Shown piece by piece: positions 41,958 to 50,285 of a stretch of 64,000 nucleotides of DNA. A program made the translations under genes and the position numbers. Each line of letters begins with the position of its first letter. Position 1 is the stretch's first letter. The notes beneath the pieces are model-generated. The model searched no databases, was not told the DNA's origin, and worked only from the letters and a program-made list of their open reading frames with translations. This DNA comes from Adlercreutzia mucosicola DSM 19490 (lineage in GTDB: Bacteria > Actinomycetota > Coriobacteriia > Coriobacteriales > Eggerthellaceae): assembly GCF_000422625.1 (NCBI RefSeq), contig NZ_AUGK01000007.1, positions 62,001 through 126,000 of the forward strand, given 5' to 3'.

Positions 41958-42359
41958 CTACAGGAACAGCGAGTCCTCGTGGTAATCGGATCCCTCGGCC
42001 GAATAGGCATGACAGTTCGCGCACCAGTTCCGCGTTACCTCTTGCCCCTTCTCATGGCAGTTATCGCAGGAATTGTAGCCGCCGTGAATGGAGGCGTGCG
42101 GGTTCCATTGGCCCAGGTCGGCCGTTTGCGCGGCATGGGCCTCGTAAGATCCGCCGTGGCAGGCGAGGCACGCCTCGTTGGATACGTAGGGGCCGGTGGG
42201 ATCGGTAGGGTCGGCGGCCTGCTCGGTGGCGCCGGTATCGGCTATGTTGGTCTTGCTGGAGTCGGCGGCCGGCGCGCAGCCCACGGCAGCCAAGGCGGCC
42301 ACGAGGGCCATGGTGCTCAGCGCGATAAGCGCCTTCGTGCTCATGTTCGATTTACGCAT
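41958..42359 (-). CDS. Multiheme c-type cytochrome lipoprotein
   Basis: A 133-residue exported protein with an N-terminal hydrophobic signal and lipobox (LAAVGC, Cys28), followed by a Thr/Asp-rich linker and three heme-binding motifs: CLACH, CDNCH and CANCH. Several further His residues can act as distal ligands. It resembles the small heme domain of flavocytochrome c fumarate reductases. The start overlaps the upstream flavoprotein gene by eight bases and follows GGAGGCAGCA. It is the obvious electron donor for that flavoprotein at the outer membrane face. Confidence 0.88.
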   Translation of the reverse strand: MRKSNMSTKALIALSTMALVAALAAVGCAPAADSSKTNIADTGATEQAADPTDPTGPYVSNEACLACHGGSYEAHAAQTADLGQWNPHASIHGGYNSCDNCHEKGQEVTRNWCANCHAYSAEGSDYHEDSLFL

Positions 42360-44067
42360 TGCTGCCTCCGTTCACCATATGGTCTGCGGCCACGTACCCG
42401 AAGGTGGCGGCGCGGCCGACCGACGTGCCGGGAATGTGGCGCGGATAGTTCCCCGCATAGAAGCTGCCCGAAGCGTTGCCTGTGGCGTACAGGCCCTCGA
42501 TGGGGGCGCCGGCGGTGTCGAGCACCTGGGCGTTCCCGTTGATGGCCAAGCCGCCCACGGTGGCGAGAATCACGTTGCACGTGAGCAGCGCATAGTAGGT
42601 GCCCCCGGTAAAGGGCTGGTTGTTGCCCGTGTAGCGGTAGTATTCCGGGTCGCGCTCAACGTTATCGGCGAACAGCTGGTTGTACTCGTTGATGGTGGCT
42701 TCGAGGGCCGCGCCGTCGATGCCCGCCTTGCTCGCCACTTCGGCGATGGAGCCGGCGCGGAACAGATGCCCCTTGGCCTCGTCGCGGTCAAGCTGGGCCG
42801 CCGCTGCCTCGCCGCCTTTTTCCAAGGCGCTGGCGATCATAGCTTCGTCGAAGATGCAGAAGCAAGTGTGGCCGCGCCGGATCTGCAGGTTCATGGCGTT
42901 GCCGGCGTACTGTCGCGGGTTGTTCTCGTTTGTGAAGCGCTTGCCTTCCTCAGTGACCATAATGCCCCAGTTCATCGCTCCGGGGAAGTACACGCGCTTT
43001 TCCACGAACGTGGAGGGCGTGGCGTTGCTGAAGTTCATCACCGGTTGCGGCAGTGAGTCCATCTCGGCGCCCACGGCCAGCCCCATCATGTGCCCGTCGC
43101 CGGTCGTACCCCAGCTGGGGTTCCACCATGAGGAGTACTGGTAGTCCTCGGGCCGCACCCAGGCCTGCATCATCTCGGGATTCGCGTCGTATCCGCCGGT
43201 GGCCAAAAGCACGCCCTTGCTGGCGTTGATGCGCGTGTAGCCCTCGGTGGTCTTGGCGATGGCGCCGGTCACGCGGTCCCCCTCTTTCACCAGCTGCACG
43301 GCGGGGGTTGAATAGCGCACCTTCCAGTTGGGGTACATGGAGCCGGCTTTCAGCAGGTCCTCGCACACGTGCAGGCCGAACAGCCACGTCTTCGAGATGC
43401 CCTCGGGCATTTTGAAGTTCACGTAGGAGTCGATGACGGGAAAACCGTTGAAGTTGGGCGCCTGGTCGAACTTGTAGATCTGCCAGCCGGTGCCCGTCTT
43501 GTCGAACATGGCCTGCCAGAAATCGGCCACCTCGCCGGAGTGCTTCACGTAGGAGGTGATCACCTCCGGATCGGCGCGCCAGTCGCTCGCGCGCAGAATC
43601 TCGTCGATAAGCTGGGCGTCATCGATCTCGATGCCCTGCTCCTTTTGGAAGGTGGCCTGGGTGGCGCCGAAGCTCTCCCAGGCAGAGCGCCCCTCGGTCA
43701 TCTTCTCGATCATCAGCACTTGGGCGCCTTCCTCGGCAGCCTTCAAGCTGGCCATGATGCCGCCGATGCCCGCGCCGATGATCAGCACCTCGGTGTCCTC
43801 AGTGGCCACGATCTCGTCGTCGGCGATGGTGCGGCCCTCGAAGGCTACCGGCCCGTGGGGGCCAGGGCAATCCGCTTTGCGCATGGGCAGCAGCGAGGCG
43901 TCCTCGCCCAGGACCCCCGAATACGGGTTTTCCGGCGCGGCCTCGCCGGCCGCAGCTGGCTCGTCGGCAAAGGCCGCCGAAGCTCCTCCGAGCGCCAGGG
44001 CCCCGGCCATGCCGGTGACCCCCGCGCCTTTGAGGAAATCACGCCGCGATAGATTGCTCTTGGTCAT
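42352..44067 (-). CDS. Tat-exported FAD-dependent reductase, fumarate-reductase type
   Basis: A 571-residue flavoprotein with twin-arginine signal LSRRDFLKG (Arg8-Arg9) and probable cleavage after ASAAFA; no lipobox. FAD binding is by EVLIIGAGIGGIMASLKAA and a C-terminal GLYATGNASGSFYAGNYP. It overlaps the cytochrome gene, so the two polypeptides together recreate the split form of flavocytochrome c. ATG 44067 follows GAAGGAGGGATCTCC. Likely substrate is fumarate or another enoate, reduced in the periplasmic space. No regulator is adjacent, unlike the other two flavoprotein genes. Confidence 0.88.
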   Translation of the reverse strand: MTKSNLSRRDFLKGAGVTGMAGALALGGASAAFADEPAAAGEAAPENPYSGVLGEDASLLPMRKADCPGPHGPVAFEGRTIADDEIVATEDTEVLIIGAGIGGIMASLKAAEEGAQVLMIEKMTEGRSAWESFGATQATFQKEQGIEIDDAQLIDEILRASDWRADPEVITSYVKHSGEVADFWQAMFDKTGTGWQIYKFDQAPNFNGFPVIDSYVNFKMPEGISKTWLFGLHVCEDLLKAGSMYPNWKVRYSTPAVQLVKEGDRVTGAIAKTTEGYTRINASKGVLLATGGYDANPEMMQAWVRPEDYQYSSWWNPSWGTTGDGHMMGLAVGAEMDSLPQPVMNFSNATPSTFVEKRVYFPGAMNWGIMVTEEGKRFTNENNPRQYAGNAMNLQIRRGHTCFCIFDEAMIASALEKGGEAAAAQLDRDEAKGHLFRAGSIAEVASKAGIDGAALEATINEYNQLFADNVERDPEYYRYTGNNQPFTGGTYYALLTCNVILATVGGLAINGNAQVLDTAGAPIEGLYATGNASGSFYAGNYPRHIPGTSVGRAATFGYVAADHMVNGGSNA

Positions 44068-44207
44068 GGAGATCCCTCCTTCTCTCGGTTGAGATTTCGC
44101 GCATCTTCTTCCAATCACGTGCACAAAATCGACACAACCCGAGGTTAAACCCTCAACCTAGTTGAGGGTCAAGAGAGATTTCCAAAAAAGCTTCGGCCTC
44201 TTTTTGC

Positions 44208-45194
44208 CTATCCCTTCCGTACCCTGTCGGGAAGGCCCGCTTCGGGGATGTGCAGGGTGCCCGCTTTCTCGCGGCGGCGCAGGTCCCACAGCATGAGTGC
44301 CGCCACGGCCAGCAGGGGCAAGCCGCCCACGATACCCGTGCACAAGGGCCCCACGAAGGGGCTGCCGCCGGTGAGCGAGAAGAGCACGGCGAGGTTGACC
44401 GACCCGTTTAGCGCGCCGTGGCCGATGGCCGCCGCGAAGGTGGAGCCGGTGCGGATGGTCACATAGCTGAGGAACACGGCCAAAACCACGCACCAGGCGC
44501 ACATTGCCAGGATGCCGCCCCAAGGCTCGGTGGGATAGCCCGTGCCGTAGTTATGGCCCAACGCCACGACGGGCGCATGCCACAGGCCCCAAATCACACC
44601 GGTAATCAGCAGGGTGGGCACGATGGGCAGGCGTGTGGCCATCTTCGGCAGCAAGTAGCCGCGCCAGCCCCATTCCTCGCCGAACGTGGTGACGATATTG
44701 AGAACTGGCGCGATGGCGCAGGCTCCCAGCAGGGGCAGCACCAGCAGGAGGGGGTTGGCGTCGGCCATATCGAAGGCGGACAGGGAGGCACTGTCGGCGC
44801 CGGCCTGCACGGCGGCCGCGCGCTGGGCCTCCATGAATACCGAGGCCGCCGGGTCGAAGTCGCCCGGGAACAGGAGGAAGTACACGGCGGCGCCGGCGAT
44901 CACGAGCAGCGTGGGCCCGAACCAGGCCACGGCGAACCAGGGCAGCGACTGACGTGCCGGCTTGGGCTTCATCACGCAGTTCGCAAAGCCCTCGCCGGTG
45001 ACGAGGCGCGTGATGACCACGCCGAGGGCGGGGAAGAACATGGTGACGGCTACAACCACCGTATAGGTCAACTCGGGGGAGACGAAGGCGCTGGTGTCGG
45101 GCGCCTCTCCCAGGGCAATGGGGTACACCACGAGGAAATCGTAGAGGTATGTGATGGCGAAGGTGACGGCGAGGAAGATGAGAGCGCGTTTCAT
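44208..45194 (-). CDS. CPBP-family intramembrane glutamic protease
   Basis: A 328-residue membrane protein with about eight helices. The Abi/CPBP motifs are in order: EEWGWRGYLLPKM (the EExxxR motif), GLWHAPVVALGHN (the HxP-type motif) and AIGHGALNGSVN. Family members cleave or bind membrane proteins and include bacteriocin-immunity proteins and Rce1-like CAAX proteases. ATG 45194 follows CCAGGAGGTACCCC. It is divergent from a GntR gene with nested dyads in the 94-bp gap, so that regulator probably controls it. Confidence 0.87.
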   Translation of the reverse strand: MKRALIFLAVTFAITYLYDFLVVYPIALGEAPDTSAFVSPELTYTVVVAVTMFFPALGVVITRLVTGEGFANCVMKPKPARQSLPWFAVAWFGPTLLVIAGAAVYFLLFPGDFDPAASVFMEAQRAAAVQAGADSASLSAFDMADANPLLLVLPLLGACAIAPVLNIVTTFGEEWGWRGYLLPKMATRLPIVPTLLITGVIWGLWHAPVVALGHNYGTGYPTEPWGGILAMCAWCVVLAVFLSYVTIRTGSTFAAAIGHGALNGSVNLAVLFSLTGGSPFVGPLCTGIVGGLPLLAVAALMLWDLRRREKAGTLHIPEAGLPDRVRKG

Positions 45195-45214
45195 GGGGTA
45201 CCTCCTGGAGCAAT

Positions 45215-45267
45215 TTTGTTCTATTGAAGCTATAACAATTTCTGTTATAATACGAATAGAACAGAAA
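45215..45267. promoter_or_regulatory. Divergent promoter with two nested dyads (GntR operator candidate)
   Basis: An outer pair TTTGTTCTATT (45215-45225) and AATAGAACAGA (45255-45265) encloses an inner perfect dyad TATAACA-ATTTC-TGTTATA (45231-45249). TATAAT at about 45246-45251 is a good -10 for the GntR gene. The AT-rich 55-bp block stands out from the GC-rich surroundings and fits a YtrA-type GntR repressor acting on both promoters. Confidence 0.6.
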
Positions 45268-45288
45268 GTCAAGAGAAAGGGGAGCGCC

Positions 45289-45777
45289 ATGATGCTCGCC
45301 GTGGACGGGGCCCTGGAAGAGCCTCTGTACCTGCAGATTCGCAACCAGATCGTGGCCGGTATCGCCACCGGTGAGCTGGAGCCCGGCCAGGCGCTGCCGT
45401 CGGTGCGCTCGCTGGCAAGCGACTTGGGCATCAACCTGCACACGGTGAACAAGGCCTACGCCGTCCTGCGCGACGAGGGCTACGTGCGCATGCGGGGCCG
45501 CGCGGGCGCCGTCGTTGCCGACCCCGCCGCGGCCGATCGCGCCGATGCGGACGAGCGTGCCCAGGTGAAGATGGAAGACGAGTTGTTCAAGCTCGCCCTG
45601 GCCCACCGCGCCCGCGGGGGCGCGCGCGGCGCCTTCCTGGAGGCGGCGGCCGCCCAAGCCGCCCGCGCCTACGGCGTGATGGGCGCCTCCGTCGAAAGCG
45701 CCACGCCCGGCGCCTCCGCGGCGGACCGCCTCGCAACAGGGGCGTGCGGAATGCCTCTGCAGGGAGCGAGCGTGTAA
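45289..45777 (+). CDS. GntR-family regulator, YtrA-like
   Basis: A 162-residue protein with the GntR winged HTH in residues 8-75 (PLYLQIRNQIVAGIATGELE, then SVRSLASDLGINLHTVNKAY). The short helical C-terminal part without a large effector domain is typical of the YtrA subfamily. ATG 45289 follows AGAAAGGGGAGCGCC. It precedes a DUF1648-type membrane protein gene and is divergent from a CPBP protease gene, a set that recurs in Gram-positive bacteria. It is probably an autorepressor of this membrane module. Confidence 0.88.
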   Translation: MMLAVDGALEEPLYLQIRNQIVAGIATGELEPGQALPSVRSLASDLGINLHTVNKAYAVLRDEGYVRMRGRAGAVVADPAAADRADADERAQVKMEDELFKLALAHRARGGARGAFLEAAAAQAARAYGVMGASVESATPGASAADRLATGACGMPLQGASV

Positions 45778-45851
45778 TCGGGCGCAAAATTGCGGAAATG
45801 GTGCAAGCCCCGGCTCTGAAGGCCTCTCAAAAGCGGGAACCCCTCGAGTCG

Positions 45852-45939
45852 TGGCGCATGGTTTCGTTTTTGGTGCAGTTTGGCTCGATTCGACGTTTAG
45901 GGGCGACTCGAGATGCACCAAAACCGAAAAAATGCGCCA
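45852..45939. repeat. 88-bp inverted-repeat element
   Basis: TGGCGCATGGTTTCG + TTTTTGGTGCA (45852-45877) matches the reverse complement of 45914-45939 at 23 of 26 positions. CTCGAGTCG (45843-45851) and CGACTCGAG (45904-45912) form a second, offset pair. The unit lies between the GntR gene and its downstream membrane protein gene and encodes nothing recognisable. It would fold into a long hairpin in the shared transcript. Confidence 0.55.
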
Positions 45940-46019
45940 TCTGAGGGCATTCCGTCCGCCACTCGATCCGTGACGCCTCGTTGTATCTGCACCGGGTGCT
46001 ACTGAGCGAAAGGAAAACC

Positions 46020-47141
46020 ATGATATCCATCGAACCGACCATGATGCTTTTGCTGGGGGTGATCGTGATCGCCCTTCCCCTGACCGGCGCCCTGTTCGCG
46101 TTCACGCCCTACCTGATGCCCAAGCGCGAGTGCTTCGCCGTCACCGTGCCCGATGCCGCCCAGGCCGACCCGTATCTGCGTCGCCTCAAGCGCGCCTTTA
46201 CCGCGAAGGTGCTCGGGCTCACGGCGGCGCTCACCCTGCTCTCCGCGCTCTCGCTGGCCTTCGCCTCGCCCCAGGCTTTCCTCGCGGTGCTCTGCCCGGC
46301 GCTTCTCGTGCTCATGGTGGCAGGCTACGCCCTCATGCTGCGTTCCCGTGCGAAGGTGCGCACCTACAAGCGCGAGCGCGGTTGGAAGGCGGCCGGGGAG
46401 CAGATGACCGCGCTCGTGGCGGACGAGTCGTTTCCCAAGCCCCTCTCGCTGTGGTGGTGCCTGCTGTACGTGCCCGTCATTCTGCTCACGCTCGCCATCG
46501 GCCTTGCCGGCTACGGCGCTATGCCCGAGCGCATCCCCATGCAGGTGAGCCTCGACGGTGCTGTGACCCGCTGGGCTGACAAGTCCCCGGGTGTCGTGGC
46601 GTTTCCGGTCATCTTCGCCATGTTCATGGCCGCCTGCTTCACCTTGGGGCAGTGGTCTATCCTGCGCTCGAAGAAGGGGAGCGATCCGACATGTCCGGCG
46701 GCCAGCACCTGGGCCTACGGCATGTTCGCCCACGCCCAGAGCATCCTCATCTTGGGAATGGGGCTGCTTGCGAGCCTGATCGGCCCGCTCATGCAGCTCG
46801 CGTTCGTCGGCGTGCTCACCTTGGCCCAGACGCTCGTGCCGCTTGTCGCCATCGTCGCGATCATCCTCGTGACAACGCTCGCGGTGAGTGTCGTGTACGG
46901 TCAGAACGGCAGCCGTCTCATCGCGCGCATGGAGGCGAGCGATGTCATGGCCCGCGACGACGACCGTTTCTGGAAGCTCGGCATCCTCTACGTGAACCGC
47001 GGCGACGCGAGTCTCTTTTTGCCCGAGCGCTTCGGCATCGGCTGGACGATCAACTGGGGCCGCCCGGCCGCATGGGCGCTCACGGCCGGCTTTGTGCTCG
47101 TGACCGCGGCCTTCGTAGCGGCCACGCTGCTGCTCACGTAG
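46020..47141 (+). CDS. DUF1648-type integral membrane protein
   Basis: A 373-residue protein with about nine hydrophobic helices. The middle segment GYGAMPERIPMQVSLDGAVT + RWADKS is the DUF1648 hallmark, and the later WKLGILYVNRGDASLFLPER resembles the DUF5808-like segment often found with it. The function of this family is not established; related proteins sit beside GntR/YtrA regulators and take part in cell-envelope stress or immunity modules. ATG 46020 follows GCGAAAGGAAAACC. An inverted-repeat element separates it from the GntR gene. Confidence 0.75.
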   Translation: MISIEPTMMLLLGVIVIALPLTGALFAFTPYLMPKRECFAVTVPDAAQADPYLRRLKRAFTAKVLGLTAALTLLSALSLAFASPQAFLAVLCPALLVLMVAGYALMLRSRAKVRTYKRERGWKAAGEQMTALVADESFPKPLSLWWCLLYVPVILLTLAIGLAGYGAMPERIPMQVSLDGAVTRWADKSPGVVAFPVIFAMFMAACFTLGQWSILRSKKGSDPTCPAASTWAYGMFAHAQSILILGMGLLASLIGPLMQLAFVGVLTLAQTLVPLVAIVAIILVTTLAVSVVYGQNGSRLIARMEASDVMARDDDRFWKLGILYVNRGDASLFLPERFGIGWTINWGRPAAWALTAGFVLVTAAFVAATLLLT

Positions 47142-47183
47142 GCATGCGTCGTTTCACGGCGTTCGAGCGCGCTCCTCGGGTGC

Positions 47184-47660
47184 TCAAGCGCCGTTCTTGC
47201 GGCAGTCGGCGCGGGGGCGCTCGCAGGTCTCGCAGCGGTGCAGGGGGTGTTCCGCTAGCTCGGCTTCCCAGTCGAAGTCGGGCGGCGGCCCAAGCGGCCC
47301 GTCGGCCGCGCCGTCGCCGCCGGCCGTCGCGCCTTCGGGATGGCCGTCCCACTGGTGGGCGTCCATGAGCACTCGGCCCTCCTCGTCGAAGGCCACCCCT
47401 TCCGCGGCTAGCATCTTGCGCTGCTCGTCAGGGCCGCCGAAGGCGAAGCCCGTGGCCATGCGGCCGTCCTTGAACACCACGCGGTGGCAGGGGATGCATC
47501 CCGGATCGGTGCCCGGCTCCGGGTTGCCGTGCAGGGCATAGCCCACGTAGCGGGCCGCCCGCGGCGCCCCGATCATACGCCCCACCTGGCCGTAGGTGGC
47601 CACCTTCCCCGCGGGGATGCGTCGCACCACCGCAAATACCCGATTGGCGAAATCTCCCAT
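47184..47660 (-). CDS. Methylated-DNA--cysteine methyltransferase domain protein
   Basis: A 158-residue protein with the DNA-binding/catalytic domain of O6-alkylguanine-DNA alkyltransferases. It has IPAGKVATYGQVGRMIGAPR (HTH) and IPCHRVVFKDG with the acceptor Cys. The N-terminal domain of full-length Ogt is absent, as in the short MGMT-like group. After residue 110 there is an extra tail with a small Cys cluster (CETCERPRADC) that could bind metal; this is unusual. ATG 47660 follows GGAAGGTCGGTC. The Cys acceptor argues for true repair rather than an ATL protein, which has Trp there. Confidence 0.87.
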   Translation of the reverse strand: MGDFANRVFAVVRRIPAGKVATYGQVGRMIGAPRAARYVGYALHGNPEPGTDPGCIPCHRVVFKDGRMATGFAFGGPDEQRKMLAAEGVAFDEEGRVLMDAHQWDGHPEGATAGGDGAADGPLGPPPDFDWEAELAEHPLHRCETCERPRADCRKNGA

Positions 47661-47796
47661 GACCGACCTTCCGTGGACGCCCGTTGAAGTTTTGCTGTCA
47701 GCATAGCGCATTTTCTGGTTCCCGAGGGCGCGCGGTGGTATCGTGCGCTGAGAAAACCACGCGGTGCTCGGCGCCACTTTCCCCGAAAGGTTCGTT

Positions 47797-48252
47797 ATGT
47801 TCAAAGTCCGTTCCAAGTACCTGCTGCTCATCGCGGCCGCGGTGTGGCTCATCGCCGGAAGCCAGGTGGCCCGCATGGGCATCGAGGCCATAGCCGCGGG
47901 CCAGGGCAATTTGTGGCTGCTGCTTCTCGGCATTCCCGCCACGTTCCTCGTCTTCCATATGATGTTCTCGAAGCTGGTGGGCAAGCATGCCGCCCGCATC
48001 CGCAGCTACGGGGAGGAGAAGATGCATGTGCTGAAGTTCTTCGACGTGAAGGGCTATATCATCATGGCCGTTATGATGGGCGGCGGTGTGGCCCTGCGCA
48101 GTTTCCACCTGGTGCCCGGCTGGTTCATCGCGTTCTTCTACACGGGGCTCGGCATAGCGTTGGCCCTGGCGGGCGTAGGCTTTCTCGTGCACTACGCGCA
48201 CCGGAGCGGGTGCATCACCTGTCCGGTGACGGGCAAGGTGCGCGAGGGCTAG
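47797..48252 (+). CDS. Small integral membrane protein of unknown function
   Basis: A 151-residue protein with four predicted membrane helices (about residues 8-28, 38-60, 83-105 and 108-130) and a short C-terminal tail RSGCITCPVTGKVREG with a CxxC pair. ATG 47797 follows CCCGAAAGGTTCGTT. The next gene starts 17 bp later, so the two are probably co-transcribed. I do not recognise a named family. The CxxC tail on the cytoplasmic side may bind metal or be redox-active. Confidence 0.7.
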   Translation: MFKVRSKYLLLIAAAVWLIAGSQVARMGIEAIAAGQGNLWLLLLGIPATFLVFHMMFSKLVGKHAARIRSYGEEKMHVLKFFDVKGYIIMAVMMGGGVALRSFHLVPGWFIAFFYTGLGIALALAGVGFLVHYAHRSGCITCPVTGKVREG

Positions 48253-48268
48253 GGCGAGAGGGGTCGCG

Positions 48269-49555
48269 ATGGGGGAGCGCGCACAAGAACGAGAGCGCAT
48301 CGAGCACGGCATTGCGCCGGTGTTCGACGGTCGGTCGGAGGTGCTGGTACTGGGCACGATGCCCTCGCCGGCGTCTCGGGAGGCGGCGTTTTTCTACGGT
48401 CATCCGCAGAATCGGTTCTGGCGCGTGTTGGCGGCGCTGTTCGACGAGCCGGCGCCTGTCACCAACGGCGAGCGCACCGACTTGCTGCTGCGCCACCATA
48501 TCGCGCTGTGGGACGTGCTGGCTTCCTGCGACATCCGTGGTGCCTCGGACGCTTCCATCGCCAATGCACGGCCCAACGATCTGGGGCGCATCCTGAGCGC
48601 GGCGCCCATTCGTCGCGTGTTCTGCACCGGAGCTACCTCGGCGCGCCTATATGGGAAGCTGTGCGAGCCCGCTACGGGGCTGGCCGCCGTGAAACTGCCG
48701 TCCACAAGTCCCGCCAATGCCGCCTGGTCGCTGCCCCGGTTGGTGGAGGCCTACCGCCCTCTGGCTGCCGAGCTGTCCCCCTTCGAGCCGCCCGTGCTGG
48801 ACGTGCCCGCGGTGGTGGATCTGGAAGCGGCCATCGCGGCGGCGGGCACGGGCTTGGACGAGCTGATGGAGCGCGCTGGTCGCTTTCTCGCCTACGAGGT
48901 GCGCAAAGTGCTGGAGGGGCAGGCGGCTGACGGTGCCGAAACGGTCGCGGTGCGGCCCGCGGACGACTTGCAGACGAGTCCTAGACGGTCCCCAGCCGGC
49001 GTCCCGACGGTCATCTTCTGCGGCAACGGCAACAACGGCGGCGATGGATGGGTGGCGGCCCGCTACCTGGATGCGTGGGGCTTTCCCGTCTGCCTGATAA
49101 CTGCCACAGACGCCTCCGATCTCGTCGCCGAGCCTGCCCGCACGGCGGCCCTGCGGGCCCAAGCGAGCCTGGGCCCGGCAAGCCGCGTGCTGCTGTCCCC
49201 GTCGGATGCGGAGGTGGCGGCCGCGTTGCGCGGCGCGCCGGTCGCAGTTGATGCGCTGCTCGGCACGGGCTTCGCGCACCGCACCGTGCGTGCGCCCTTC
49301 GATCGTTGGATCGCTGCCATCAACGAGGCGCGCCGCCAGGGTGTTTTCGTGCTGGCCGCCGATGTCCCCAGCGGCCTGTCCGCCCAAACGGGGGAGTCGG
49401 CCGCTACCACGGTGCAGGCCGATGCGACCCTCACTATGATTGTCCCCAAGCCGGGCTTGTTTGCGCCTGCGGGCGCAGCTGTCTGCGGGTTCGTCCGCAC
49501 GGCGCCGCTGGCCTACATCGAGCCCTTTCTCAAGGGAGCGCGGACCCATCTATAG
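48269..49555 (+). CDS. DNA-deoxyinosine glycosylase fused to NAD(P)HX epimerase
   Basis: A 428-residue two-domain protein. Residues 10-175 are a uracil-DNA-glycosylase-superfamily domain of the deoxyinosine/hypoxanthine type: LGTMPSPASREAAFFYGHPQ + NRFW (His45 region) and KLPSTSPANAAWS (from Lys142). Residues 188-428 are a YjeF N-terminal domain: LMERAGRFLAYEV, CGNGNNGGDGWVAARYL (Asn255-Gly260), VDALLGTGF and ADVPSGLSAQTGE. The first would excise deaminated bases; the second would epimerise damaged NADHX and NADPHX. The dehydratase half usually joined to YjeF is absent. The reading frame is unbroken across the join. ATG follows GAGAGGGGTCGCG. A broken paralogue lies at 40689. Confidence 0.88.
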   Translation: MGERAQERERIEHGIAPVFDGRSEVLVLGTMPSPASREAAFFYGHPQNRFWRVLAALFDEPAPVTNGERTDLLLRHHIALWDVLASCDIRGASDASIANARPNDLGRILSAAPIRRVFCTGATSARLYGKLCEPATGLAAVKLPSTSPANAAWSLPRLVEAYRPLAAELSPFEPPVLDVPAVVDLEAAIAAAGTGLDELMERAGRFLAYEVRKVLEGQAADGAETVAVRPADDLQTSPRRSPAGVPTVIFCGNGNNGGDGWVAARYLDAWGFPVCLITATDASDLVAEPARTAALRAQASLGPASRVLLSPSDAEVAAALRGAPVAVDALLGTGFAHRTVRAPFDRWIAAINEARRQGVFVLAADVPSGLSAQTGESAATTVQADATLTMIVPKPGLFAPAGAAVCGFVRTAPLAYIEPFLKGARTHL

Positions 49556-49664
49556 CCAGCCTTTGGCAACCCATCGGTAAACGCTCGCGGCGGCTTGTTG
49601 ATGATTGCCAGGCTTAGGATTATCATTGACAGGTCTGTTTTGACCATCGACAAAAGGAGCGGGA

Positions 49665-50123
49665 ATGAAACTGAAGGCGAAGATTCTTGCGGTAGCCGTG
49701 TGCGCTATGGCGCTCTGCGTGGCCCTCGTCGGCTGCGCGGGTGGCGGCAAAAACGGCGACGCTGCCGCGAATTTCCAGGGCGACTGGATGCTCTCCGGCG
49801 GCCAGCAGGACGGCCAGGAGCTGGATGCTGAGTCCATCAAGGCCATGGAGGACATGGGCCTGTACGTGTACATCCAGCTGAACGAGGGCGGCCAGGCCGT
49901 TATCAGCCTGTTCGGCACCAACACCGACGGCACCTGGGAGGCCAAGGACGCCACCACCGTGGCCCTCACGTTCGAGGGCGATACCGCTGATGCCAAGCTG
50001 GAGGGCGACGAGCTGGTTCTGTCCGTGGACGGCAGTTCGCTGAAGTTCAAGAAGGGCACCATCCCCGCCGAGGCCGCCGCTGGTACCGGCGCGACCGACG
50101 ATGCCGGTCAGGCCGCCGAGTAG
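49665..50123 (+). CDS. Small predicted lipoprotein
   Basis: A 152-residue exported protein. The N-terminal signal ends in the lipobox LVGC (Cys24), followed by a Gly-rich linker. The rest is predicted as a beta-rich single domain with repeated phrases such as FQGDWMLSGG, GTWEAKDATTVALTFEGD and ELVLSVDGSSLKFKKGT. This looks like the small lipocalin-like or DUF4923/DUF5640-type outer-face lipoproteins of Gram-positive anaerobes. ATG follows AAAAGGAGCGGGA. A strong terminator follows. Function is unknown. Confidence 0.8.
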   Translation: MKLKAKILAVAVCAMALCVALVGCAGGGKNGDAAANFQGDWMLSGGQQDGQELDAESIKAMEDMGLYVYIQLNEGGQAVISLFGTNTDGTWEAKDATTVALTFEGDTADAKLEGDELVLSVDGSSLKFKKGTIPAEAAAGTGATDDAGQAAE

Positions 50124-50153
50124 CCCCACGCCTTACCGCTGATCCCAGCACCC

Positions 50154-50178
50154 AAGGCGCCCCACCGGGGCGCCTTTT
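50154..50178 (+). terminator. Intrinsic terminator after the lipoprotein gene
   Basis: AAGGCGCCCC (50154-50163) pairs with GGGGCGCCTT (50167-50176) around a 3-base loop, followed by TTTT and a C. Confidence 0.85.
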
Positions 50179-50285
50179 CTTGTGGTCTCACGATCCCGCG
50201 GCGGCACAGTCAGGGAAGGGCGGGGCGCGGAGGGTGCGGGGAAGGCGGAGCTATGCTCCTGCAGCAAGCTTTCGGATCTTTTTGG

